Assembly: GCA_021371795.1 (NCBI GenBank)
Contig: JAJFVK010000014.1
Location: 1 to 64,000, forward strand
Length of the DNA: 64,000 nt
Source of the DNA: Planctomycetaceae bacterium
GTDB taxonomy: Bacteria > Planctomycetota > Phycisphaerae > Sedimentisphaerales > UBA12454
Direction: 5' to 3'
Shown: in pieces, positions 42,518-51,899 of the stretch
Position numbering within the stretch: position 1 is the first letter of the stretch
Layout: each line of letters begins with the position of its first letter
The notes under the pieces: model-generated
Seen by the model: only the letters and a program-made list of their open reading frames with translations
Told to the model about the DNA's origin: nothing
Databases searched by the model: none
Program-made: the position numbers and the translations under genes

Positions 42518-43534
42518 TTATTTTAAAGAAATTGTTCTACCGGTTTGGGCGGATTTCTTTTCAGCTAAAACAATTTTGACAGAATTGAGCGAATCCTGCG
42601 GTGTTGTAATTGCCGGGATTTTTTTGCCGTTGATTGCTTTTATAAAGTGCAGCAGTTCGCCCATATAACCATTGTTCTTCGGTAGTTTTGGCGTAATTAA
42701 TTTTCCTTTGTCGGTCGCGACTTTAAATACCGGCGTTCTTGTGCAGTCATACGATATTGTCGCTCTCTCAAGCATTACATTAAAACTCATTTCGAAGCCG
42801 AACCCTTTTTTCATTGTCCAGCCGCCCTCTGCGGTAATGACTTTATTGTCGTCATATATGAAATTAGTAACGATGTAATCGGTGCCTTTGCTTGGGCCTT
42901 TAATGCCGCGTGAAAAAACTTTTTTCGGCGTTCCGAAAAGATACTGAACGTAATCGCTGTCGTGGATGTGCAGATCGAGAATCGCTCCGCCGGATTTGTT
43001 CTTGTCCATAAACCAGTTGTTCCATGACCATATTGGAGCATAACTTAATCGCTGAAAAGTTGCGCCTAATACTCTTCCGTATTTTCCGGAATTGACAATG
43101 TTGCGAAGGTATATGTATTCCGGCCAAAATCTGATGCAATGGCCAATCTGCAAAATCTTTTTATATTTCTTCGCGGCGTCAATCATCTTTTTACAATCTT
43201 TGGTATTCAGTGCCATCGGTTTTTCACATAAAGTATGCAAACCGGCCTTGATTGCTTTAATTGTGTAAATGTAGTGCAGATATGTGGGGAGCGTTATCGA
43301 AACAGCGTCGAGGTTTTGCTCTTTAACCATTTTGTCGAAATCAGAGTAGAGCGGGATTCCTTTTAAATCGAGCACCTTTTTTGAGCCGCGAATATTACCG
43401 ACGGTTCCGGTTGCAGATAATCTGCACATCTCCACATCGCACACAGCGGCGATTTTGACATTTTTTATTTGCTGATAGCACTGGAAGTGCATCTTGCCCA
43501 TAAAGCCGAAGCCAACTATTCCAATCCTAATCAT
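42518..43534 (-). CDS. Gfo/Idh/MocA-family oxidoreductase
   Basis: A 338-residue NAD(P)-dependent enzyme with the Rossmann start GIVGFGFMGKMHFQ and the conserved CEKP segment (LCEKPMALNTKD), then a substrate-binding half with a candidate His near GGAILDLHIHD. Planctomycetes carry many paralogues acting on sugars or inositols; the substrate is unknown. A good site (AAAGGA) lies upstream. It is divergent from rex. Confidence 0.9.
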   Translation of the reverse strand: MIRIGIVGFGFMGKMHFQCYQQIKNVKIAAVCDVEMCRLSATGTVGNIRGSKKVLDLKGIPLYSDFDKMVKEQNLDAVSITLPTYLHYIYTIKAIKAGLHTLCEKPMALNTKDCKKMIDAAKKYKKILQIGHCIRFWPEYIYLRNIVNSGKYGRVLGATFQRLSYAPIWSWNNWFMDKNKSGGAILDLHIHDSDYVQYLFGTPKKVFSRGIKGPSKGTDYIVTNFIYDDNKVITAEGGWTMKKGFGFEMSFNVMLERATISYDCTRTPVFKVATDKGKLITPKLPKNNGYMGELLHFIKAINGKKIPAITTPQDSLNSVKIVLAEKKSAQTGRTISLK

Positions 43535-43694
43535 TTCTGCAATCCTTTATTTTCAAAATGGTGATTTTATTAAAATAATATAAATATTTTATCCTGGCAA
43601 GATGAATTGTCACTAATATTTTATTCGTAAATCCTTGTTTTTTAGGACTTTAAAGAAAATATTGTCGTATCGAGAAAAAAATCTTTACTTCTGT

Positions 43695-43723
43695 TTGCAT
43701 TAATGTCGGTAGGTTGTTATTAT
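43695..43723 (+). promoter_or_regulatory. Sigma-70 promoter of the rex-hyd operon
   Basis: TTGCAT (43695-43700), a 17-bp spacer and TATTAT (43718-43723). The predicted start near 43730 falls in the dyad at 43725-43756. Confidence 0.65.
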
Positions 43724-43724
43724 A

Positions 43725-43756
43725 TAGAGAAATATTTATCGATAAAAGAATCTCTA
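43725..43756. promoter_or_regulatory. 32-bp dyad at the rex transcription start, candidate operator
   Basis: The core TTTATCGATAAA (43735-43746) is a perfect 12-bp palindrome. It is flanked at equal distance by TAGAGA (43725-43730) and TCTCTA (43751-43756). Twelve of 16 positions per half are symmetric. It begins directly after the -10 box, where a repressor would block transcription. It does not match the common Rex site (TTGTGAA-type), so the protein that binds it is open. Confidence 0.6.
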
Positions 43757-43782
43757 TTAAAACCCTCTACGAAAGGGAATTT

Positions 43783-44433
43783 ATGACAGAAAATATGAAA
43801 GTAGTGCCGGTTCCGACGCTGAAGCGACTGCCTTCTTATCTGTACCTGCTTAAAAATTTTAAAAGGCAGGGCAGGGATGTTATTTCGTGTACGCACATCG
43901 CGGCAGAGTTGAAGTTTGACCCTACACAGGTACGCAAGGATTTGGAATGGACTGGCATAATAGGCAAGCCCAAAATCGGTTATGTAACAGATTTGCTGAT
44001 TGACGCGATTGAAGAATTTCTCGGCTGGAAAAACACAACAGACGCTTTTCTTATCGGGGCTGGAAATCTTGGCGCGGCGATTCTTGGTTATGAGCAATTT
44101 AAAACTCATGGCATGAATATCATTGCTGTATTCGATAATGACCCTGCGAAAATAGGCACTGTCATTCACGGCACAGAAGTACTGAACATTGAAAAACTTT
44201 CCGACCTTGTTCGGCGAATGCACATTCACATCGGCATAATTACAGTTCCGGCTGCCGTGGCGCAGAACATCGCGGATACTTTAATCGAGGCAGGCATTTT
44301 GGCGATTTGGAATTTCGCTCCTGTTATGCTCAAGCATCCCGACAACATCATCGTCGAGAATGTTCATCTTTCAATGAGTCTGGCTGTATTGACAAACGGC
44401 CTTAGCAGAAAAATGAAAGGAAATACGGATTAA
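43783..44433 (+). CDS. rex: Redox-sensing transcriptional repressor Rex
   Basis: Rex binds DNA when NADH/NAD+ is low and lets go when NADH rises. The product of 216 residues has a winged-helix N-terminal domain (about 1-80, with DPTQVRKDLEWTG), a Rossmann domain with GAGNLG, and a C-terminal swapped helix. The start at 43783 (GAAAGGGA upstream) is chosen; an upstream in-frame codon at 43714 precedes the predicted transcription start. It is followed 1 nt later by hydC, so Rex probably controls the hydrogenase genes and itself. Confidence 0.93.
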   Translation: MTENMKVVPVPTLKRLPSYLYLLKNFKRQGRDVISCTHIAAELKFDPTQVRKDLEWTGIIGKPKIGYVTDLLIDAIEEFLGWKNTTDAFLIGAGNLGAAILGYEQFKTHGMNIIAVFDNDPAKIGTVIHGTEVLNIEKLSDLVRRMHIHIGIITVPAAVAQNIADTLIEAGILAIWNFAPVMLKHPDNIIVENVHLSMSLAVLTNGLSRKMKGNTD

Positions 44434-44434
44434 T

Positions 44435-44935
44435 ATGTCAAAGGTTAAGAACACTGAAATACCAAAATTCAAAAAGGTCTGCGAGATACTCGCACGCTAC
44501 AACAATGATTCGTCTAAGCTGATTCCGATTTTACAGGCTGTGCAGGATGAGTACAGGTATCTTCCGGAAGAGATTATGACTTTTATCGCGACGTCCGTGA
44601 AAATTCCGCCTGCTTCAGTTTACGGCGTGGCGACTTTTTACGCACACTTTTCACTTGAGCCGAAAGGCAAATACATTGTGAAGCTTTGCGATGGAACGGC
44701 CTGTCATGTGAAAAATTCGATTCCGATTCTTGAAGCGATAAGGGAAAATCTCAATCTAAACGAGAAAACGAAAACTACGCCGGATATGCTCTTTACGGTT
44801 GAAACAGTTTCGTGTCTCGGCGCCTGCGGACTTGCGCCGGTGGTTGTAATAAACGACGATGTGCATGGACAAATGACTCCTGAAAAAGCATTAGCGCTTT
44901 TGGAAGATATTAAGCGAAAAGAGAGTGTACAATGA
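44435..44935 (+). CDS. hydC: NADH-linked [FeFe]-hydrogenase subunit HydC (NuoE-like)
   Basis: The small thioredoxin-like 2Fe-2S subunit of the trimeric hydrogenase. The 166-residue protein has the four Cys in CDGTACHVKN and CLGACGLAP, the NuoE/HndA pattern. It passes electrons within the complex. It overlaps hydB by 4 nt. Confidence 0.94.
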   Translation: MSKVKNTEIPKFKKVCEILARYNNDSSKLIPILQAVQDEYRYLPEEIMTFIATSVKIPPASVYGVATFYAHFSLEPKGKYIVKLCDGTACHVKNSIPILEAIRENLNLNEKTKTTPDMLFTVETVSCLGACGLAPVVVINDDVHGQMTPEKALALLEDIKRKESVQ

Positions 44936-46776
44936 ATAACGCAGAAAGAAGAATAATAATTTGTGCCGGCACGGGATGCGTCGCCAACGGTTCTTTGAAA
45001 GTTTATGAAGAATTCAAAAGAATACTGGGCGAAAAAAATATTCCTGTAACGCTGGAGTTCAAAAAAGAAGAACATAATCACGACGGCATTCGCATTTCCA
45101 AAAGCGGCTGTCAGGGTTTCTGTCAGATGGGGCCGTTAGTTACGATTATGCCGCAGGAAATTCTTTATACAAAAGTAAAACCTGAAGATGTAAACGAAAT
45201 TATCGATACAACAATTATCGGTGCGGGCATTGTGGATAGATTGCTGTACGTCGAGCCGGCAACGAAAAAGCACTGCACCGGGCCGAACGATATACCATTC
45301 TATCAGAGGCAGAGCAGAACCGTATTGAAAGAATGCGGATTTATCGACCCTGAAAGCATCGACGAATATATGAGTCACGGCGGATACGAACAGGCCAACC
45401 GTGCGTTCACGAAACTTTCCGCAAAAGATATCTGCGATGAAATTTCATTCTCCGGTCTTAGGGGCAGAGGCGGCGGCGGTTTTCCGACAGGTAAAAAATG
45501 GGAGCTGACGCGAGTTCAGCCGGGGCCGAAAAAATATGTTATATGCAACGGCGATGAAGGCGACCCAGGCGCGTTTATGGACCGCAGCGTTATGGAAGGA
45601 AATCCGCACAGCGTTATCGAAGGTGTTATCATCGCGTGCAAGGCAATCGGCGCAGACCAGTCGTATATTTATGTACGTGCTGAATATCCTCTTGCTGTAC
45701 AGCGTATGCGAAAGGCAGTTCAGGACGCTTACGAACGCGGCATTTTGGGCAAAGGTGTTTTCGGCACAGTAAATAAAATTGACTGCGAAGTGATGGAAGG
45801 CGCGGGCGCATTCGTATGCGGCGAAGAAACGGCATTAATCGCATCGATAACAGGCAAACGCGGAATGCCATCGCCGAAGCCGCCATTTCCGGCACAAAAA
45901 GGACTTTGGGATAAACCCACAGTTATAAATAACGTTGAGACACTGGCGACTGTTCCGCTGATTATGAAAAACGGAGCGGCAGCGTTCAAAAAAATCGGCA
46001 CAGAAAAATCGCCTGGCACGAAAACTTTTGCTCTCACCGGACACGTATCGAATACCGGTTTAATCGAAGTACCATTCGGCGCGACGCTGCGTGAAGTTGT
46101 TCACAATATCGGCGGCGGCGTAACCGATGACAAAGGAAATATCACTCCGGAAGGTTTTAAGGCTGTTCAGATTGGGGGGCCTTCCGGAGGCTGTTTAACG
46201 AAAGAGCATTTGGATTTGTCGCTCGATTTCGATTCGCTTCGAAGCGTCGGCGCGATGGTCGGTTCCGGCGGTCTTGTCGTGATGAATCATCAGACCTGTA
46301 TGGTGCAAATCGCAAGGTTCTTTATGCAGTTTACGCAAAACGAATCGTGCGGCAAATGCGTTCTTTGTCGTGAAGGTACGCAGCAGATGCTCGCGTTGCT
46401 TGACGATATTATCGAAGGCAGAGCAACTGGCGAAACGCTGAAACTTCTTGAGACGCTTGCATGGGCAGTGCAAAAAGGTTCACTTTGCGGACTGGGCAAA
46501 ACGGCGCCGAATCCGATTTTGTCAACGATGAAAAATTTCAGGGCGGAATACGAAGCGCACGTTTTTCAGAAACGCTGTCCGACACGCAGATGCAAAGCAT
46601 TGTGTCTGCCGGTGATTGACGCGGCAAAGTGCAAAGGCTGTACGGCCTGCGTGAAGCAGTGTCCGGTCGGCGCGATTACAGGTGAAAGAAAAATGCCGCA
46701 CGTAATCGATGCTTCAAAGTGCATCAAATGCGGCGCGTGCATAAAAGTATGTAAATTCAATGCGATTGGGATTTAA
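44932..46776 (+). CDS. hydB: Hydrogenase subunit HydB (NuoF-like, flavin and NADH-binding)
   Basis: The NADH-oxidising or NAD-reducing subunit, with FMN as the likely site of bifurcation. The 614-residue protein has an N-terminal 2Fe-2S thioredoxin-like domain (CAGTGCVANG, GCQGFCQMG), the FMN/NADH domain (GLRGRGGGGFPTGKKWE), a 4Fe-4S site (CGKCVLCREG), and two extra C-terminal ferredoxin clusters (CKGCTACVKQC and CIKCGACIKVC). These extra clusters are typical of HydB and HndC rather than respiratory NuoF. Overlaps hydC. Confidence 0.95.
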   Translation: MNNAERRIIICAGTGCVANGSLKVYEEFKRILGEKNIPVTLEFKKEEHNHDGIRISKSGCQGFCQMGPLVTIMPQEILYTKVKPEDVNEIIDTTIIGAGIVDRLLYVEPATKKHCTGPNDIPFYQRQSRTVLKECGFIDPESIDEYMSHGGYEQANRAFTKLSAKDICDEISFSGLRGRGGGGFPTGKKWELTRVQPGPKKYVICNGDEGDPGAFMDRSVMEGNPHSVIEGVIIACKAIGADQSYIYVRAEYPLAVQRMRKAVQDAYERGILGKGVFGTVNKIDCEVMEGAGAFVCGEETALIASITGKRGMPSPKPPFPAQKGLWDKPTVINNVETLATVPLIMKNGAAAFKKIGTEKSPGTKTFALTGHVSNTGLIEVPFGATLREVVHNIGGGVTDDKGNITPEGFKAVQIGGPSGGCLTKEHLDLSLDFDSLRSVGAMVGSGGLVVMNHQTCMVQIARFFMQFTQNESCGKCVLCREGTQQMLALLDDIIEGRATGETLKLLETLAWAVQKGSLCGLGKTAPNPILSTMKNFRAEYEAHVFQKRCPTRRCKALCLPVIDAAKCKGCTACVKQCPVGAITGERKMPHVIDASKCIKCGACIKVCKFNAIGI

Positions 46777-46780
46777 ATAA

Positions 46781-48790
46781 ATGGAAAATAAAACATTATT
46801 TATAGATGGTCGTGAAGTAACTTTTGACAACGAACGCAATCTGCTCGAGGTAATCCGAAAGGCGAATATCGAGCTGCCGACATTCTGTTATCATTCAGAA
46901 TTGAGCGTGTACGGCGCGTGCCGTCTTTGTATGGTTGATATCGAAGGGCGAGGTCTTGTCGCGTCCTGCTCTACTCCTCCGGAAGCGGGACTCAAAGTCA
47001 AGACCAGCAGTCAGGAACTGCGGGAATTGAGACGTATTTCAATTGAACTGCTTTTGGCAAGTCATGATTATTCCTGTCCCACCTGCCAAAAAAATACGAA
47101 TTGCAAATTGCAGGACCTCGCCCGTAAATTAGGCGTCACGAAAGTAAGATTCAAACCTGTGAAGAAATCGCTGCCGCTGGACGATTCTTCGCCATCGCTT
47201 GTTCGCGACCCGAACAAGTGCATTCTCTGCGGCGACTGTGTGAGAATGTGCGCCGAAGTGCAGGGCATAGGCGCTATCGATTTTGCTCATCGCGGTCATA
47301 ATGTTTGTGTTTTGCCGGCGTTCGGGAAAGACCTGAATTCTGTTGAGTGCGTTTACTGCGGCCAATGTGCAAATGTATGTCCGACCGGCGCTATTACACC
47401 AAAATATGAAATTGACGATGTTTGGAAGGCGATTGAAAATCCTGCGAAAAAAGTTGTCGTTCAAATCGCACCGGCCGTAAGAGTCGCGCTCGGTGAAGCG
47501 TTTAATCTGCCCGCGGGCACTATTTCCATAGGTCAGATTGTTTCAGCGCTTCGGATTATGGGATTCCATAAAGTTTATGATACTTCTTTCGCGGCTGATT
47601 TGACGGTTATCGAAGAAGCGACAGAATTTCTTAAAAGAAAACAAACCGGCGAAAAACTTCCGCAGTTTACGTCCTGCTGTCCGGGCTGGGTAAAGTTCGC
47701 TGAACAATATTATCCGGAACTTCTGCCGAACCTGTCTTCGTGCAGGTCTCCGCAGCAAATGTTCGGTTCGCTCGCAAAGAGTATGCTGCCAGGCATTTTG
47801 GGAGTTGATGTAAAAGATTTGGTTGTAGTTTCGATTATGCCTTGTACCGCGAAAAAGTTTGAAGCCAAACGCAGTGAGTTTGCGGTCGGTGATATACGCG
47901 ATGTCGATTATGTATTGACAACGCAAGAGTTGGCCAGAATGATTGAGGAACGCGGACTTGAGTTCAATAAGTTGAGTCCAGATTCGCTCGATATGCCGCT
48001 TGGATTCAAAACCGGCGCGGGCGTAATATTCGGCAGCTCCGGCGGTGTAAGCGAAGCGGTATTGAGATACGCTTATGAAAAAATCAGCGGCAAGAAACTG
48101 GATTCTTGTGATTTTGTAGAAACTCGCGGCAAAGAAGGTATCAGGGAAATCGGCGTAAATATTGACGGAACGCATTTAAAAATCGCGATTGTGCACAGTC
48201 TTGGCAACGCACGCAAAGTAGCGGATGAAGTAAAGGCCGGCAAATGCGATTATGATTTCATTGAAGTGATGGCTTGTCCGGGCGGATGTATCGCCGGTGC
48301 CGGTCAGCCTGTTTCGCTCGACCGGAACGTGGTCGCGCATCGAAGCAAAGGATTGTATGAAGCCGACAAGATGCTCCAGCTTCATAAATCACAGGACAAC
48401 CCATATATCGCAGATGTTTACAAAAATGTACTTAAATCGCCGAATTCTGAAAAGGCGCACAAACTGCTGCATACGAGCTATTACAACCGCAGAAGAATTG
48501 AAAGCGATACGCTTGATTTGGGCAGCAATCAGGGCGAAAAACTGGCGGTCAACGTTTGCGTCGGAACAAGCTGCTATATCCGCGGCTCACAAAAATTGTT
48601 AAGTCAGTTGATAAATCATCTGCAAAGCTCTAATATAGCGGACAAGGTCGATATTAAGGCGACATTCTGCTTTGAGAATTGCAGTAAAGGCCCGACAATA
48701 AAAGTCGGCGATAAGGTAATTCATAAATGCACATTTGAAAAGGCTCGTGAACTGATTGAAGAAAAGATAACGCAAATTCAAACAGGCTAA
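46781..48790 (+). CDS. hydA: [FeFe]-hydrogenase catalytic subunit HydA
   Basis: Reversible H2 evolution. Order of domains in 669 residues: N-terminal 2Fe-2S (CRLC), His-Cys cluster (HDYSCPTCQKNTNC), two 4Fe-4S (CILCGDCVRMC and CVYCGQCANVC), the H-cluster domain with the three signatures TSCCPGW, MPCTAKKFE and CPGGCIAGAGQP, and a C-terminal 2Fe-2S thioredoxin-like domain. This is the HydA of trimeric NADH-linked enzymes. With HydB and HydC it may couple NADH and ferredoxin to H2. The maturases HydE, HydF and HydG are not in the window. Confidence 0.97.
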   Translation: MENKTLFIDGREVTFDNERNLLEVIRKANIELPTFCYHSELSVYGACRLCMVDIEGRGLVASCSTPPEAGLKVKTSSQELRELRRISIELLLASHDYSCPTCQKNTNCKLQDLARKLGVTKVRFKPVKKSLPLDDSSPSLVRDPNKCILCGDCVRMCAEVQGIGAIDFAHRGHNVCVLPAFGKDLNSVECVYCGQCANVCPTGAITPKYEIDDVWKAIENPAKKVVVQIAPAVRVALGEAFNLPAGTISIGQIVSALRIMGFHKVYDTSFAADLTVIEEATEFLKRKQTGEKLPQFTSCCPGWVKFAEQYYPELLPNLSSCRSPQQMFGSLAKSMLPGILGVDVKDLVVVSIMPCTAKKFEAKRSEFAVGDIRDVDYVLTTQELARMIEERGLEFNKLSPDSLDMPLGFKTGAGVIFGSSGGVSEAVLRYAYEKISGKKLDSCDFVETRGKEGIREIGVNIDGTHLKIAIVHSLGNARKVADEVKAGKCDYDFIEVMACPGGCIAGAGQPVSLDRNVVAHRSKGLYEADKMLQLHKSQDNPYIADVYKNVLKSPNSEKAHKLLHTSYYNRRRIESDTLDLGSNQGEKLAVNVCVGTSCYIRGSQKLLSQLINHLQSSNIADKVDIKATFCFENCSKGPTIKVGDKVIHKCTFEKARELIEEKITQIQTG

Positions 48791-48793
48791 AAT

Positions 48794-50518
48794 ATGAAAA
48801 ATACGCAGGTCGTTTTTACCAACAAAGCGCGTTGCAGAGATTGTTACAGGTGTGTTCGAGTATGTCCTGTAAAGGCAATCCAGATGCGCGATAACCAGGC
48901 GTTTGTTGTTGAAGAAAAGTGCATTATGTGTGGAACCTGCGTTCGGCAGTGTCCGCAGCAGGCAAAAGTTTTCAGGAACGACCTCGAAGAAGCGAAAATC
49001 ATTGTAAAAGAAAATCCTGTTGTCGCCGCGAGTATCGCGCCATCTTTTGCGGCAGTTTTCAGCAATTGGCAGGTAAATTCATTTGCCTCCGCTTTGCGCA
49101 AACTCGGTTTCAGCTATGTTGCCGAGACAGCGGTCGGCGCTTATTATATTTCCCAAAAATCCGGCGAAATCGTCGAAGCCAATCCGGATAAGAATCATTT
49201 TTCGACCGCTTGTCCTGTTTTTGTCAAATATGTTGAAATTTATCAGCCGCAGGCGATTGAAAATCTTGTGCCGGTGGTTTCGCCAATGATTGCGCACTCT
49301 AAAATCATAAAAGAAAAACTCGGTGGCAAGGCGAAAGTTATTTTCATTGGCCCTTGCATTGCCAAAAAAGGCGAAATTCAACGGCCGGAGTATAAGGGTA
49401 TTGTTGATTGCGCTTTGACGTTCGCGGAATTGAAGCAATGGTTCGAGCAGGAAAAAATCGACCTGAATAATTGTGAGCAGAGCAGTTTTGATGATGTTGT
49501 GCCGGGCAAGGCGAGATATTTTCCTCTGGCCGGCGGTGAAATCAAAACGCGCGAAAAAAGTTCGGATATGCTTGAGCCGAAGATTGTCAGTATCAGCGGT
49601 TTTGATGATATTAACGAGGCGCTGAAAAATTGGACGTCCGACGGGCAGGGAATTTTTATTGAGCCTTTGTTTTGTTCAAACGGCTGTATCAACGGGCCGG
49701 CGACGGATTGTGCGGAAAATTTGTTCGAGCGAAGGAAGAGAATTATTTCCTACGCGGTGAACAAAAATGAAAAAGCTGATTCGTCTGTCACGCTTGAACT
49801 TTCAGCAGGATTTAATCCGCAGATTATCAAAGAAATCGAAGTAACCGAAGAACAAATCCGTGCGCAACTCGAAAAGACCGGCAAATTGAATCCGCAAGAC
49901 CAGCTCAACTGCGGAGCCTGCGGGTATCCGTCGTGCAGGGAAAAAGCAATCGCGGTTATTCGCGGAATGGCAGAAGAGCAGATGTGCATTCCTTATATGC
50001 GGCGGCTGGCCGAGCAGCGAACAGACCGAATTATCGAAACAAGTCCGAACGGGATTGTCATACTCGACGACAAGCTGAATGTTATGAGTATGAACCCGGC
50101 GTTCAAGAAATTTTTCTTTTGCACCGATGCGCAGTACGGCAAACGAATTTCTTCACTGATGGATCCCGAACCGTTCGAGATACTGCTCAATTCGGATATG
50201 AAATTTAATGAGCAGACCGTTACTCATGAAAAATATAACATAATTTGTCATCAGATTATGTACTGTCTGCGGGAAGAAAATCAGGTTGTCGGTATTTTCG
50301 TGAATATCACGAACAGTCAGCTTACTAAAGAAAAACTTGACCAGTTGCGCGTGCAGACGATTTCGCAGGCTCGTGAGCTTTACGATAATCAGCTTGAAAT
50401 GGCGCAGAAAATCGCGCAGTTCCTCGGCGAAAGCACCGCAAAGGGCGAACGGCTTGTCGCAAATCTGATGCAGCTTGCTGAAGATGAATCGCAGAGAAAA
50501 CAAAAGAGACGTGAATAA
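48794..50518 (+). CDS. hydS: Sensory [FeFe]-hydrogenase HydS-like with PAS domain
   Basis: A 574-residue putative H2 sensor. Order: two 4Fe-4S clusters (CRDCYRCVRVC and CIMCGTCVRQC), a hydrogenase domain with altered motifs, a further 4Fe-4S site (CGACGYPSC) and a PAS domain (about 400-505), then a C-terminal helix. The first motif reads TACPVF where HydA has TSCCPGW, so the proton-transfer Cys is Ala, as in known sensory forms; the second is GPCIAKK and the third CSNGCINGPA. No kinase domain follows, so output would need a partner, probably the phosphatase encoded next. Confidence 0.9.
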   Translation: MKNTQVVFTNKARCRDCYRCVRVCPVKAIQMRDNQAFVVEEKCIMCGTCVRQCPQQAKVFRNDLEEAKIIVKENPVVAASIAPSFAAVFSNWQVNSFASALRKLGFSYVAETAVGAYYISQKSGEIVEANPDKNHFSTACPVFVKYVEIYQPQAIENLVPVVSPMIAHSKIIKEKLGGKAKVIFIGPCIAKKGEIQRPEYKGIVDCALTFAELKQWFEQEKIDLNNCEQSSFDDVVPGKARYFPLAGGEIKTREKSSDMLEPKIVSISGFDDINEALKNWTSDGQGIFIEPLFCSNGCINGPATDCAENLFERRKRIISYAVNKNEKADSSVTLELSAGFNPQIIKEIEVTEEQIRAQLEKTGKLNPQDQLNCGACGYPSCREKAIAVIRGMAEEQMCIPYMRRLAEQRTDRIIETSPNGIVILDDKLNVMSMNPAFKKFFFCTDAQYGKRISSLMDPEPFEILLNSDMKFNEQTVTHEKYNIICHQIMYCLREENQVVGIFVNITNSQLTKEKLDQLRVQTISQARELYDNQLEMAQKIAQFLGESTAKGERLVANLMQLAEDESQRKQKRRE

Positions 50519-51664
50519 ATGTCAAATTTGTACATTGACATAAAATTAGTTCAAAGCTCTAAACTGCCACAGGGGCCTTGCGGCGATTTGGTTGTTTCCG
50601 ACCGGAATTCTACTTCAACGACAATTATCTGCTGCGATGGAATTGGCTCTGGTATCAAGGCGAATATAGCCGCCAATCTTTGCGCGAGCAGATTGAGTGA
50701 GCTTCTCAAAAGTGGATTCACTTTGCGCGAGGCTTTCAATGCCGCGGTTAAAACAATGAATCAGTGGCGGAGTCCTGAAAAACCATTCACGGCATTTTGT
50801 ATTTGCAGAATTTTAAACGATGGCACAGCGACGATTCTTGCTTATGAATTTCCGCCGGCGATATTGCTTGCATCTGGTTGCGCGACAGTTATCCCGCAGC
50901 AAATTCATTCGCAGGATATTTGCATCAGTACCGAATCGACGTGCATACTCGAGCCGGGTGATGCGATACTTTTGACCAGTGATGGCATTACGCAGGCCGG
51001 GATGGGTGGAACACTTGTAAATGGTTGGGAAACCGAAGGCGTGCAGAAGTTTGCGAATGCGGAAATACGCAAGGGCACTTCGCCAGACGATATTGCTGTG
51101 ATGGTTCACAATCAGGCTCGCAATTTGTGGGCAAAATCTAAAGGCGACGATTGCACGGTGTTGGCTGCAAAATGTCGGCAGGGAAATTTTGTAAATTTAA
51201 TGACCGGGCCGCCGAGTCATCAAGTCAATGACGCGAAAATTGTTCAGGAATTTGTAAATTCGCTTGGAACGCATATCGTTTGCGGCGCGACGACAGCTTC
51301 CATCACGGCTAAATATCTTGGTAAAAAGGTTTCCGTCTCGCAGGACGCGAGCTTAATCGCTCCGCCGAAATATTCGATTGACGGAATCGACCTTGTAACT
51401 GAAGGCGCGGTGACGCTCAATCAGGTTTATAATATCTGGGATGAAGAGGCTGACAGCTTCGAAGAGGAAAGTGGCGTTACTGAATTATGGCATCATCTTA
51501 AAAAAGCTGACTGTATTCGCATATTTATGGGGTGTGCTTTTAACAATGCCAGCGATAATATCGCTTTCAAACAGACCGGCATTTTAACAAGAGCTAAAAT
51601 CATTCCCTTGCTGGCAAACAAATTACGAAGCGAAGGAAAACTGGTGCTTGTCAGGTATGTTTAG
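50519..51664 (+). CDS. PP2C/SpoIIE-type serine phosphatase linked to HydS
   Basis: A 381-residue protein. The N-terminal half (about 1-225) is a PP2C-like domain with CDGIGSG, TSDGI and DDCTVL at metal-binding positions. The C-terminal half (about 226-381) is of unknown function and contains an HIVCGATTASITAKYLGK stretch. The ATG follows the hydS stop codon with no gap. Phosphatases of this type next to group C [FeFe]-hydrogenases are known from anaerobes. It probably turns the sensor state into dephosphorylation of a target protein; the target is unknown. Confidence 0.88.
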   Translation: MSNLYIDIKLVQSSKLPQGPCGDLVVSDRNSTSTTIICCDGIGSGIKANIAANLCASRLSELLKSGFTLREAFNAAVKTMNQWRSPEKPFTAFCICRILNDGTATILAYEFPPAILLASGCATVIPQQIHSQDICISTESTCILEPGDAILLTSDGITQAGMGGTLVNGWETEGVQKFANAEIRKGTSPDDIAVMVHNQARNLWAKSKGDDCTVLAAKCRQGNFVNLMTGPPSHQVNDAKIVQEFVNSLGTHIVCGATTASITAKYLGKKVSVSQDASLIAPPKYSIDGIDLVTEGAVTLNQVYNIWDEEADSFEEESGVTELWHHLKKADCIRIFMGCAFNNASDNIAFKQTGILTRAKIIPLLANKLRSEGKLVLVRYV

Positions 51665-51855
51665 GGTGTCAAACCAGCAGGCAGAGCGTTTAGATTAAAA
51701 AATTAAATTGATAACGGGGTTTTGGGCGATACAATACAGAAGCGATGTTTCTATGATACGCGTATATTGGATATTTGATGTCTGGACAAGTCTATCGAAC
51801 ATATCTAACCCATCATGTGTTATTTAACATCTTTCGTTGATATTATGGTAAATAT

Positions 51856-51899
51856 GCTGCGTGTGCAGCTTTATCCGTCAAAAGACGGGATTTTTTATT
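51856..51899 (+). terminator. Double hairpin with T-run in RRM gene leader
   Basis: GCTGC/GCAGC (51856-51860, 51865-51869) is followed by CCGTC/GACGG (51875-51879, 51884-51888), then a T-rich run to 51905. The T-run ends about 13 nt before the RRM gene start. It may end the hyd operon or act as an attenuator for the RRM gene. Confidence 0.6.

Noticed and set aside
43714-43782. Longer N terminus for Rex from 43714
   Set aside because: It would start upstream of the predicted transcription start and cross the operator-like dyad; the start at 43783 has a good ribosome-binding site and fits family length.
48794-50518. HydS as a second catalytic hydrogenase
   Set aside because: The first H-cluster motif has Ala in place of the proton-transfer Cys, the third is altered, and a PAS domain follows, which fits a sensor better.
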